18,228 nt of DNA from Candidatus Pacearchaeota archaeon CG11_big_fil_rev_8_21_14_0_20_30_13. GTDB lineage: Archaea; Nanobdellota; Nanobdellia; Pacearchaeales; GW2011-AR1. A program made the position numbers and the translations under genes. The stretch is taken from contig PCVV01000053.1 in the NCBI GenBank assembly GCA_002762735.1, positions 1-18,228 of the forward strand, read 5' to 3'. Within the stretch, counting starts at the first letter, position 1, and every line of letters begins with the position of its first letter. Under the pieces are notes generated by a model, which searched no databases, was not told where the DNA came from, and saw only the letters and a program-made list of their open reading frames with translations. Below, one piece after another: positions 1-8,000 of the stretch.

Positions 1-2163
1 AATAGACTTAATAACATCTGGTTGGATTGAAGCAGGCATTCTTTCAAAACTTTGGTTTCTAAGTGAAGAAACTCCTCTACCTTCAGTTGCACTCCTAAAG
101 TCACTTGCCCAACCAATCATTTCAGCAACTGGAAGTCTTGCTTCCAAGATCATTGTTCCTGCTTCTTGTTTCATATCCAATAATTGTCCTCTTTTACTTC
201 CAACTAATTTTGAGGCTGCACCCATAAGTGCCTCTGGAATTTCAAGCATGTGTACCTGAAGAGGTTCAAGAAGTATAGGACTTGCACTTTTGAATGCTTC
301 TTTAATTGCATCTCTCACAGCAGGATAAACTTGTGCTGGTCCACGGTGAATTGCATCTTCGTGAAGTTTTATATCAACTAAAGTAACTTTTAAATTCATG
401 CAAGGTTCTCTAGAGAGTGGCCCTTGATCCATTACCATCTCAAAAGCATCCATTACCATCTCAATTACTTCACCAATGTGTACTTCTCCACGTGTTTCAT
501 CAAATAACATGTTTCCTTTGTAAACATCTTTAACATTTCTAATTTCATCCGCCCCCCATCCAATTCCAGATAAAACTTTTGTAACTTGTTCTGATTTTTT
601 CTTAATTCTTCCCTCTGAAAGATCCCCTTTATCAATCAATTCGAAAAGTTCTTGAGGTAATGGTTCAACTTTTATGAAAAAACTGTTATGCTTATTTGGA
701 CTTCTTCCTTCACTAGGTGCTGATGATTTCAAAATACTTTCTCTATAAACCACGATAGGAGCGGATGTTTTTACTTCAAGACCTTTTTCAGTTTTAATTC
801 TGTTTTCAATAATTTCAAGATGAAGTTCTCCCATCCCAGAAAGTAAAGATTCTCCGGTTTCTTCGTTAATTGAAATTTTTATTGATGGATCTTCTTTAGA
901 AACTTTTCTCAAAATTTCAATAAGCTTAGGTAAATCTTGAGTTTTAACTACTTCAATAGATTTAGTAATAACTGGTTGAAAAATATGTTTAATTTCTTCA
1001 AAAGAAGTTTGTTCTTTTTGAGTAATTGTTTCCCCCACATCAACGTCGACTCCGCTTATTGCAAGGACATTTCCAGCAGGAACACTTTCAAGTTGTTCTG
1101 GTTTAATTCCATTATAAACTAAAACCTGTTGAATTTTTCCAGCTCTTTTAGCATTATTAAAATAAACATCCATCCCATTTTTCATAGTCCCTGAATAAAT
1201 TCTTCCAGCAGAAACTTCTTTACCTGAACGGGAATCAATAACAATTCGGGTAACAACAAAAGCCAATTCTCCGTTTTTATCACAATTCAAAAGAGACTTT
1301 CCAAATTCCGAATCAGCATCGCCATGCCAAATTTTTGGGATTCTATATTTTTGTGCTTCAAGAGGATTGGGTAAATGTTTTACAGCCATATCAAGAACAA
1401 CTTCATATAAAGCAGCATTCTCCCAAACCCACTTTTGTCTTTCCTCTTTTGGAATGCTTTCGTCGTAAATTTTGTAAATATCTTTAAAGCTAACCTTTTT
1501 CTTTTTCATAAAAGGTATAGAAAGTGCCCAATTTTCTCTCGCTGATCCAAAGGCAACACTTCCATCGTTAACATCAACTCTCCATTTTTCTGCAAATTCT
1601 TTTTCTGCAATTTGCTCAATAAGATGATTAAAATTTTCAATTAATTTCATAAACCGTTCTTGCATTTGTTCAGGAGTAAATTTAAGTTCGTTAATCAATC
1701 TATCCACTTTATTTATGAACAGAACAGGTTTCACCCTTTCTTTCAAGGCTTGTCTTAAAACTGTTTCAGTTTGAGGCATAATTCCTTCAACAGCACAAAT
1801 CAATACAAAAGTTCCATCAATAGCTCTCATAGCCCTAGTTACATTTCCTCCGAAATCCACATGTCCGGGAGTATCAATTAAGTTAATCAAATATTCTTGA
1901 TCTTGATAATTATGAACCATAGAAACATTTGCCGCGTCGACAGTCATAAGTCTTTCCTGTTCGTCAGCGTGTTGCCAAGTAGCCATTCCATCCTCAAGAT
2001 CTCCAGCATTTTTAGAGGCCATCATTCCTGCCGCCGCAAGTAAATTATCCGTAAAAGCAGTTTTACCATGATGAATATGCGCAGAAGTTGCAACATTTCT
2101 TATATCCTTTTGATCAGATGTCAATCTTTGAATCTTACTCAGGCTTGTTTCTTTTTCTACCAT
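1..2163 (-). CDS. fusA: Translation elongation factor 2 (EF-2), C-terminus cut by window edge
   Basis: Cytosolic GTPase that translocates the ribosome. I translated it from ATG at 2163; 721 codons are open to base 1, and archaeal EF-2 is around 730 residues, so only about 10-15 are missing. The G domain shows a P-loop AHIHHGKT (residues 28-35), DTPGH, NKVD and a GSA G5 motif. Domain IV carries LHEDAIHRGPAQ, where His606 is the expected diphthamide site. Two G-domain positions are unusual: His31 replaces the common Asp of the AHxDHGK motif, and switch I reads RLMT (71-74) instead of RGIT, keeping the Mg-binding Thr. A TATA box is centred 26 bases upstream, so the mRNA is probably leaderless. 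It lies downstream of rps12/rps7, as in many archaea. Family assignment is secure. Confidence 0.97.
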   Translation of the reverse strand, partial: MVEKETSLSKIQRLTSDQKDIRNVATSAHIHHGKTAFTDNLLAAAGMMASKNAGDLEDGMATWQHADEQERLMTVDAANVSMVHNYQDQEYLINLIDTPGHVDFGGNVTRAMRAIDGTFVLICAVEGIMPQTETVLRQALKERVKPVLFINKVDRLINELKFTPEQMQERFMKLIENFNHLIEQIAEKEFAEKWRVDVNDGSVAFGSARENWALSIPFMKKKKVSFKDIYKIYDESIPKEERQKWVWENAALYEVVLDMAVKHLPNPLEAQKYRIPKIWHGDADSEFGKSLLNCDKNGELAFVVTRIVIDSRSGKEVSAGRIYSGTMKNGMDVYFNNAKRAGKIQQVLVYNGIKPEQLESVPAGNVLAISGVDVDVGETITQKEQTSFEEIKHIFQPVITKSIEVVKTQDLPKLIEILRKVSKEDPSIKISINEETGESLLSGMGELHLEIIENRIKTEKGLEVKTSAPIVVYRESILKSSAPSEGRSPNKHNSFFIKVEPLPQELFELIDKGDLSEGRIKKKSEQVTKVLSGIGWGADEIRNVKDVYKGNMLFDETRGEVHIGEVIEMVMDAFEMVMDQGPLSREPCMNLKVTLVDIKLHEDAIHRGPAQVYPAVRDAIKEAFKSASPILLEPLQVHMLEIPEALMGAASKLVGSKRGQLLDMKQEAGTMILEARLPVAEMIGWASDFRSATEGRGVSSLRNQSFERMPASIQPDVIKSI

Positions 2164-2170
2164 ATTTAGG

Positions 2171-2193
2171 TTTATAAAAATTAGTTTATAAAT
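2171..2193 (-). promoter_or_regulatory. fusA: EF-2 promoter with doubled TATA-like element
   Basis: Two copies of TTTATAAA lie at 2171-2178 and 2185-2192. The distal copy is centred about 26 bases before the ATG at 2163, the expected archaeal TATA spacing for a leaderless transcript. Read on the minus strand it is TTTATAAACTAATT. The same double arrangement occurs before rpoH. Confidence 0.7.
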
Positions 2194-2258
2194 TTATTGT
2201 TAAATAAATTTCTTTTTATATTAAGTGTAGCGTCTATAAATTTTTCTAAGAATTATCT

Positions 2259-2528
2259 TTATTCTTTTTTATTCATTACTTTATTCAAAAGAGAACGATT
2301 AGAATTTTTAATTGCAATTTTAATCTTCTGCAAATCTTCTTTTAGTTGAATATCATTAAGAACAGAAATTAAGTTTGGTTGATTCCCCTCAAATCCGCAA
2401 TTATCACACTTATGATAATAAATAGGATTTGGAATCTAAGGAGAAATTTAATTATATCTTGAACAAACTTTAGTGATATATTCAATTAAACTCGCTTCGT
2501 CTGCAACAATACTAATCTCTCTTGTCAT
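2259..2528 (-). pseudogene. Small zinc-knuckle protein gene interrupted by two in-frame stops
   Basis: This fills most of the 428-base gap between fusA and the 162-codon gene. From ATG at 2528 one frame runs 90 codons to TAA at 2259, but it is broken by TAA at 2448-2450 (codon 27) and TAG at 2436-2438 (codon 31). The first part begins MTREISIVADEASLIEYI. The second part, in the same frame, contains YYHKCDNCGFEGN (a CxxC knuckle) and a lysine-rich helical tail ending KVMNKKE. No ATG, GTG or TTG follows the second stop until far into the tail. An AT-rich TATA-like stretch (2549-2562) sits about 26 bases before the ATG, as for intact genes here. I see a recently decayed gene, or sequencing error. 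The family is not recognised. Stop-codon recoding is unlikely because rps7 in this window ends properly at TAG. Confidence 0.6.
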
Positions 2529-2591
2529 TGGTTGTTAAAGAGTTGTATTTTAATTAAACTTTATTGTACAAAAAATGTCAAGAGTATTAAT

Positions 2592-3080
2592 TTATTCCTC
2601 AACTTTCTTTATTGATTTTCGATGTTCACAATTGTGATTCACATTTTTAATAGATTTAATATGGTATTTCTCCTTGAATATTTTTACTTTTTCATGGACT
2701 TCTCCGTTTTTTCCACAAATTCTGTACGTGAACATGTGAGGACATCCATAAACTTTTGTAATAAATTTACTGTCATCCATTATCCTTCCATCTGGGAATT
2801 CCATCTTTGTTATTTTGATCTCAAAACTTTGATTTTCAGGTTTGTATGAAGTAAAATAATTAAGAATTTTTGCTTTACCACTTTTATTTTTTCCTGTAGA
2901 GGCTGGAATAAGTTCAAGAGAGTTAATTAATTTTTCAAATTCTTCATGAACCAAGGTTTCAAGAGACATCTTAATTGAAAAAAATTCTTTCCAATGATTT
3001 AACAAAAAATTTTCTTCTTCTCTTCTTTTTAAGGTATAATCTTCATCAATTTTTCTTTTGAGTTCAGTGTAATCAGTCAT
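2592..3080 (-). CDS. Hypothetical protein, 162 aa, Cys/His-rich C-terminal half
   Basis: I do not recognise this protein. The N-terminal 50 residues are highly charged and probably helical (KRKIDEDYTLKRREEENFLL). The middle has alternating beta-like stretches. The C-terminal half holds C113, H115, C122, H129, H140, H149, C151 and H153, which could bind a metal, but no standard zinc-finger spacing is clear. There is no signal peptide or membrane segment. It lies between rps7 and the interrupted gene before fusA, a place usually free of extra genes. A TATA box at 3101-3110 is 26 bases before the ATG, so it likely has its own leaderless promoter and is not simply read through from rps7. A regular frame, good start context and own promoter support it being real. 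Confidence 0.75.
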   Translation of the reverse strand: MTDYTELKRKIDEDYTLKRREEENFLLNHWKEFFSIKMSLETLVHEEFEKLINSLELIPASTGKNKSGKAKILNYFTSYKPENQSFEIKITKMEFPDGRIMDDSKFITKVYGCPHMFTYRICGKNGEVHEKVKIFKEKYHIKSIKNVNHNCEHRKSIKKVEE

Positions 3081-3100
3081 CGGGACTTCAGAAAATCTTG

Positions 3101-3110
3101 ATATATAAAT
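3101..3110 (-). promoter_or_regulatory. TATA box for the 162-codon gene
   Basis: The minus strand reads ATTTATATAT here, centred about 25-26 bases before the ATG at 3080. This predicts transcription starting at or next to the start codon. Confidence 0.6.
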
Positions 3111-3144
3111 CTATTTGTTGGAATTAAAAAAGTCTTATAAAAAT

Positions 3145-3759
3145 CTAACGAGCACTGTCTGCTTGAGCTTCGGCTTCTTTTCTTTTTCTTATTGCAACAC
3201 TTTCCCCATTCTCTTCATAAGATAAGATTATTTCTTCGGCTAAAGCTTGACTTAACTTTTTCTTTTTTCCAAAAGATTTATCGCTTGCTCCATGAACCAT
3301 GTTTTTTAATGCAAGGTTAACTCTTCGTATTGGAGAAACATCAACTGCTTGAGGATATCTTGCCCCCCCATATTCAATTATGGTGGTTTCATCCCTTGGA
3401 GATGCTTTTTCAATTGCTCTAACCAAAACCTCAACTGGATTTTTTCCAGTTCTTTTTTCAATTAATTTGAAAGCTTCAATTACCATATTCATATTCTTTG
3501 AATATTTTCCGGTAGCATGACCTAACTCTATTTTATGTTTTTTCCCCCGATGCCCAGTTAATCCAAGTTTATTCATTAACCTTTCAACAATGTTAACTTT
3601 TGTTTGTCCATGTTTTACGACATTTCTTCCATGAGTTTTCAGTGCAAGAAGAGGTTTTAAGTTGATTACATTTCTTAATCCATAATCAACAATTTCAATT
3701 TGGGAAATATCCCAAAGATCAAAAATTTTGAAACTAATTTGGTTTTCTTGTTCTGTCAT
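3145..3759 (-). CDS. rps7: 30S ribosomal protein S7 (uS7)
   Basis: Primary 16S rRNA-binding protein of the small-subunit head. Recognised by SPRETTIIEYGGARYPQAVD, RRVNLALKNM and the C-terminal EEIILSYEEN region typical of archaeal S7. The frame is open upstream to 3816, but that longer version would overlap the end of rps12 by 56 bases. I choose the internal ATG at 3759 (MTEQENQISF), which gives 204 residues, the usual archaeal size, and starts one base after the rps12 stop, implying translational coupling. It ends in TAG with the expected short basic tail (DSAR), so TAG works as a normal stop in this organism. It follows rps12 as in the conserved str-like cluster. Confidence 0.96.
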   Translation of the reverse strand: MTEQENQISFKIFDLWDISQIEIVDYGLRNVINLKPLLALKTHGRNVVKHGQTKVNIVERLMNKLGLTGHRGKKHKIELGHATGKYSKNMNMVIEAFKLIEKRTGKNPVEVLVRAIEKASPRDETTIIEYGGARYPQAVDVSPIRRVNLALKNMVHGASDKSFGKKKKLSQALAEEIILSYEENGESVAIRKRKEAEAQADSAR

Positions 3760-3760
3760 T

Positions 3761-4183
3761 TTATCTTCTACCCTTTTGGATTTTACCCATCCACAATCTA
3801 TGAAGAGGTTGATCATTTACTTTTATAATCTGGTATCTAATTCCCGGCATGTCTCCTTTACTCTTTCCTTGTTTCCCACCAATTCTTTCAATCATTACTT
3901 CATCGTGTTCATCGATAAATTTTTGAGCAAGATTTCCTGGTATAAAAACTCCTACAACCTTTCCATTTTTAGTTAGCTGTACTCTGCAACATTTTCTCAT
4001 AGCAGAATTTGGCTGTCTTGCCTCTTTTTGAAATTTAGAAAGAACAATTCCTTTAGCTTGATTTGCTCCTCTAAGTGGATCAGACTTTGCGTAAAGATCT
4101 AGGGTATGAACTTTGTAAGTTCTATCCTTCCACCGAAGTTTCTTTCTGTCCTTCAATTTTTTAAATGCACTTTTTAATCCCAT
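3761..4183 (-). CDS. rps12: 30S ribosomal protein S12 (uS12)
   Basis: Decoding-centre protein of the small subunit. The 140-residue protein shows QPNSAMRKCCRVQL (57-70), FIDEHDEVMIERIGG (89-103) and GDMPGIRYQIIKVN (110-123), all diagnostic of uS12. It is slightly shorter than the usual archaeal length of about 145, mainly at the N-terminus, which begins directly with a basic helix (GLKSAFKKLKDRKK). It precedes rps7 with a one-base gap. A TATA-like AT-rich element at 4209-4219 is about 26-30 bases before the ATG and may provide an internal promoter in addition to transcription from nusA. Confidence 0.97.
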   Translation of the reverse strand: MGLKSAFKKLKDRKKLRWKDRTYKVHTLDLYAKSDPLRGANQAKGIVLSKFQKEARQPNSAMRKCCRVQLTKNGKVVGVFIPGNLAQKFIDEHDEVMIERIGGKQGKSKGDMPGIRYQIIKVNDQPLHRLWMGKIQKGRR

Positions 4184-4208
4184 CTTGTATGGATATCCTT
4201 AAGAAATT

Positions 4209-4219
4209 TAGTTTAAAAA
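4209..4219 (-). promoter_or_regulatory. Possible TATA element before rps12
   Basis: The minus strand reads TTTTTAAACTAAATTT around here, resembling the TTTATAAACTAATT element of other promoters in the window. It is centred 26-30 bases before the rps12 ATG at 4183. It overlaps the end of the upstream gene region, so it is a weaker call. Confidence 0.4.
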
Positions 4220-4221
4220 GG

Positions 4222-4542
4222 TTACTCCTCCATTTCAATTTTATGTTGTAGGTTTTTCTTTAAAAAATTTTCATCTGCAAGTTCAGATTTTTTTTTCATT
4301 CCATCAAAAATGACTTTTTTAAGTCCCTCATATGAATTTGGAAGGTATAAAATTCTTCTTTTGTTATAATAAATTCTTTCATTCGAATTTGAAATAATTT
4401 TATCAAATTCCGTAAATTCGGAAATTTCTGACGAAAAGCCCCTTTCCCATTGATTAAGAAGACTTTCAAGACAATGTTCTAACTCTTGCAATCCCCCAAG
4501 ATACTCTATATGATAAATTTTCTCGTTTATGTTTTTTTTCAT
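4222..4542 (-). CDS. Hypothetical protein, 106 aa, between nusA and rps12
   Basis: Not a family I recognise. It starts 11 bases after the nusA stop, so it is almost certainly in the same transcript, and ends 38 bases before rps12. The sequence is polar, with a lysine-rich start (MKKNINEKIYHIEYLGG), a probable leading helix (LQELEHCLESLLNQWERG), a basic YYNKRRILYLPNSYEG segment, and a charged C-terminal helix. There is no metal-binding pattern, membrane segment or signal peptide. In most archaea nusA is followed directly by rps12, so a gene here is unusual. It is not ribosomal L30e, which normally sits before nusA. Its place suggests a link to transcription elongation or ribosome assembly, but that is only position-based inference. 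Confidence 0.75.
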   Translation of the reverse strand: MKKNINEKIYHIEYLGGLQELEHCLESLLNQWERGFSSEISEFTEFDKIISNSNERIYYNKRRILYLPNSYEGLKKVIFDGMKKKSELADENFLKKNLQHKIEMEE

Positions 4543-4553
4543 AACTTCAAAAA

Positions 4554-4970
4554 TTAAATTATTTTATAATCTACTTTAAAAAAATCTTTAACAATTACTT
4601 TCATCTCGTTGATTCTTCTTTTATTTCTTCCAAGAAGTGCAGCTTTATTTTCAGATCCAGCATTAACAATTATTTCAGTAGGGGTAATTTCTATTTCTTT
4701 AAAGGTCACAGGAGCAATCACTGATTGTATAAATTGTTTAGAATTTTCTATTCCTTTAGGAATTGGAATTATTCTTACCCTCCTTCTTAAAATGTCAGAC
4801 ATTTTTCTCAAATTTTCTCCATTTCTTCCAAGCGCTTGCGGAATGTCTGCCCTCGGAACACAGAACATTAAAATTTCATTGTAAAGAAAGCAGTATCTTG
4901 TTTGTATATTGGTAATTTTTCTAAATAAATTTAGATGTCTCAACCCTTGCATGTCAATTGTGTTTACCAT
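4554..4970 (-). CDS. nusA: Archaeal NusA-like transcription factor (two KH domains)
   Basis: RNA-binding transcription elongation/termination factor. Archaeal NusA is a short protein with only two KH domains, and 138 residues fits. KH1 carries PQALGRNGENLRKMSDILRR with an intact GxxG loop (GRNG). KH2 carries AALLGRNKRRINEMKVIVKD, where the loop is GRNK, a mild departure from GxxG. It lies 91 bases after rpoA and 11 bases before the unknown 106-codon gene, in the canonical archaeal order after the polymerase genes. A TATA-like box at 4997-5006 suggests that it can also be transcribed from its own promoter. Confidence 0.93.
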   Translation of the reverse strand: MVNTIDMQGLRHLNLFRKITNIQTRYCFLYNEILMFCVPRADIPQALGRNGENLRKMSDILRRRVRIIPIPKGIENSKQFIQSVIAPVTFKEIEITPTEIIVNAGSENKAALLGRNKRRINEMKVIVKDFFKVDYKII

Positions 4971-4996
4971 TTTATAGTTCTCTTATACATATCCTC

Positions 4997-5006
4997 TTTA
5001 TAAAAA
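4997..5006 (-). promoter_or_regulatory. TATA box before nusA
   Basis: The minus strand reads TTTTTATAAA, centred about 31 bases before the nusA ATG at 4970, predicting a start about 5 bases upstream of the ATG. The preceding 50 bases, just after the rpoA stop, are T-rich on the minus strand and may terminate part of the upstream transcript. Confidence 0.5.
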
Positions 5007-5061
5007 TTGTTATTGTCATATTTTTAATTTTTTATCCGTCGGTAATTTAGAAAAATAAATA

Positions 5062-8000
5062 TTATTTGTTTGTTTTTTCAACAACCTTCGAAGCTGCGGT
5101 TTTTTTAAGTTTATCTTCTTTTGTTAAAGGACCAATTACATTTACAAGTAATCCTGGAAGGCCAGTTCCAACAGGTACTGGTTGATTCAAGATAATATTT
5201 TCAATTACGCTTTCTAATTTATCAGTAGAACCTTTCACAATTGCATTCACAAATTGTCTAACTGGAGTTTCAAAAGTTGCTCTTGCTAAAATTGAAGCTT
5301 TTTGAGCAATTATTCCCATTCTTGTAACTCCTTTGACTTCTCCAGTATTAGTCATAGCGTCGGCAATAAGTTCTAAGTGTTTAATATGAATATCCAATCC
5401 TTGAGAGTCAAGGACATCTTTAACTTCATTTATGATCATCTGTCTAGCGGCTTCAATACCAAAAGTAGTCGCAACTTCGTGTAAATCATTTGAGGTTATT
5501 TTTTTATTGTCAATTTCTTTAAGTTTGATCATTTCTTTCAAATTAGTTCCAAGAGTCATAATAACAAAATCTTTTCCTTTCTTTACAATTAAAATTTGTT
5601 CTATTCCTTTAGATCCAGAAATGATTGATTTTTTTAGTTTTTCTTTTAATTGATAAATTTCTTTAAATCCGTATTCATTTGCATTCAATACAATTGAATT
5701 TCCTTTATTTTCTACTTTAAATCCAAGTTCATTTAATCTTTCAACAACTTTATTTATTGTGGTATGCGTTTTTTTCAATTCATGTTTGTCCAAATTAATT
5801 GTAAGAGTCTTAGAACCAAAATCTAAATTAATTTCAGACGAAACGCCTTTTAGTGTTACCTCTTTAATTTTTTCTGCAAACTCTCTTGCGCTTTCTTCGT
5901 TGTTAAAGTCATTTTCTAAATAAATTTCCATTTTAGGTGAAGATGGCTTCTTTCTCGCATCAAAAATTTCAATAATTCTTGGAAGTCCGGTAGTAACTTG
6001 CATTTCGGCTACACCTGCCATATGGAAGGTTCTTAAAACCATTTGTGTTGAAGCCTCACCAAATGATTGAGCTGTTACAAGTCCAACTGCTTCTCCAGGA
6101 GAAATTTTTTCTTTTAAGTGTATTTTCGAAACATCATATCCATCAACTCCATATTGAAACTGGATTACATTATTTCCAGAATCTCTAATCGTTCCATCGT
6201 ATTCAACTCTCATATCTTGAAGTGCATTAGCTAATCTTCGATATAAATAACCTGATTTAGGAGTTCTCAATGCAGTATCCATCAGGGCATCTCTTCCAGT
6301 AATTGCTCCGAAGAAAAATTCATCAGGTCTGAGCCCCTTGATAAATGCACTTCTAATAAATCCTCTTGCTTTTGGAGAAAGATCTCCTTTTTTGAAAAAT
6401 GAAAGAGTTCTTTCAGTATAACCAAAATCAATTCTTTTGCTTCCCATAGCTTGTTGTCCAACACAGGATGCCATCTGAGCAATATTAAGTATATTTCCTC
6501 CACCCCCAGATTTTATCATATAACTCACAGGGTTAGTATCTGGGAATCTTTCTTTAACAGTTGCACCAATCTTTGTTCTAACTTCATTCAAAACTTTAAG
6601 TAAATGTATCTCTCTAGATTCTTCAGAAGATTTTCCGGGTATGAGCTCAATTGTTCCATCCTCATATGACTTAATAATCTCTTCTGCTTTCTTCTCAGTT
6701 GATTTTATGATTTTATCAGTCTCTGCAATAGTTTCATCATCCAAATCGAAATCTTCAACGGAAGCAGTGATTCCAACTTCAGATAGATAATTTTTACCGA
6801 GGTTAAATGCTCTTTTTATTGAATCAAATGCTTCATCTCTTCCATATTTTTGATCAATTATTTTTACAAGTTCTCCCCCCTCATCACCAAAAGTGCTCTT
6901 ATCAATGTCTCCTTTTATTACTTTTCCTTTTTTTATTTCAAGAGAAGAATTTGAAAAATCAATATCCGGAAGAACGGAAGAAAAAACATCTTTCCCACTA
7001 ATTGTTTTGGAAGTTATTTCTCTATCAATTCCAGATTTATATAAAAGTTGATTTGCCTCTTCTTTTGTGAAGTCTTGTTTTCCAAGGAGATAATTTCCAG
7101 TAACAGCATCAACAATACATCCAATTAAGTTTGTATTATTTTTTGGAGAAATTAAATTTTGTTTTACATCTAATAATATTTTTGCTTCTGCCCTTGCTTC
7201 TTCATTTTGTGGAGAGTGGATATTCATTTCATCACCATCAAAATCCGCATTGTAAGGATTTGCTGCAGCAGGATGAACTCTGAATGTTCTTCCAGGTAAC
7301 ACTCTTACAAAATGCGCCATTAAACTTGCTCTATGAAGTGAGGGATGTCTATTAAATAAAACAATGTCTCCATCTTGTAAATGTCTTTCAACTTTATATC
7401 CCGGTTTAAGTTCTTCTATAATTTCCTCTTGAAGTTCTGGAGAAATTTTTTTCTTTCTTCCATCAGGCCTAATCACATAATTTGCACCAGGCCAAGTTTC
7501 TCCATTCTTAATGAGTTTAGAAAGTTTTTCTTTATTGATATCATTAACAGTCTCAGAAACAGTTACTATTTTAGCAATCTCGAATGGAACTCCAACTTCA
7601 TTTATCCTAATATTTGGATCTGGGCTTATCACGGTTCTACCAGAATAATTAACTCTTTTACCAGCGATGTTCTTTCTAATTCTTCCTTCTTTACCTTTAA
7701 TTCTTTCGGTAATTGTTTTCAAAGGTTGTCCACTTCTATGTCTTGCGGGTGGAACTCTTGCAACAGTGTTGTCAAAAAATGTTGTAATATGGTACTGCAA
7801 TAAATCCCAAAGATCTTCAATAATTACCTCTGGAGCTCCAGCATTTAAATTTTCCCAAAGTCTTTGATTTGCCCTTATAATATCAGATAATTTATGAGTC
7901 AAATCATCCTCACTTCTTTCTCCAGACTCCAAAATAATACTCGGTCTAACAGTAACTGGAGGAACTATTAAAGAATTCAAAATTGCCCATTCTATTCTAC

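Noticed and set aside
2436..2450. Stop-codon recoding (for example pyrrolysine at TAG) in the broken small gene
   Set aside because: The other stop is TAA, and rps7 ends at TAG exactly where S7 should end, so TAG acts as a stop in this organism.
3145..3816. 223-codon version of the rps7 frame
   Set aside because: It would overlap the rps12 coding end by 56 bases and adds 19 residues unlike S7. The ATG at 3759, one base after the rps12 stop, gives the normal length.
7381..7803. 140-codon plus-strand frame opposite rpoA, and similar frames opposite rpsL/rps7, rpoA and fusA
   Set aside because: They are antisense to strongly conserved protein motifs and rich in Phe, Ser and Asn, as expected from reverse reading of AT-rich genes.
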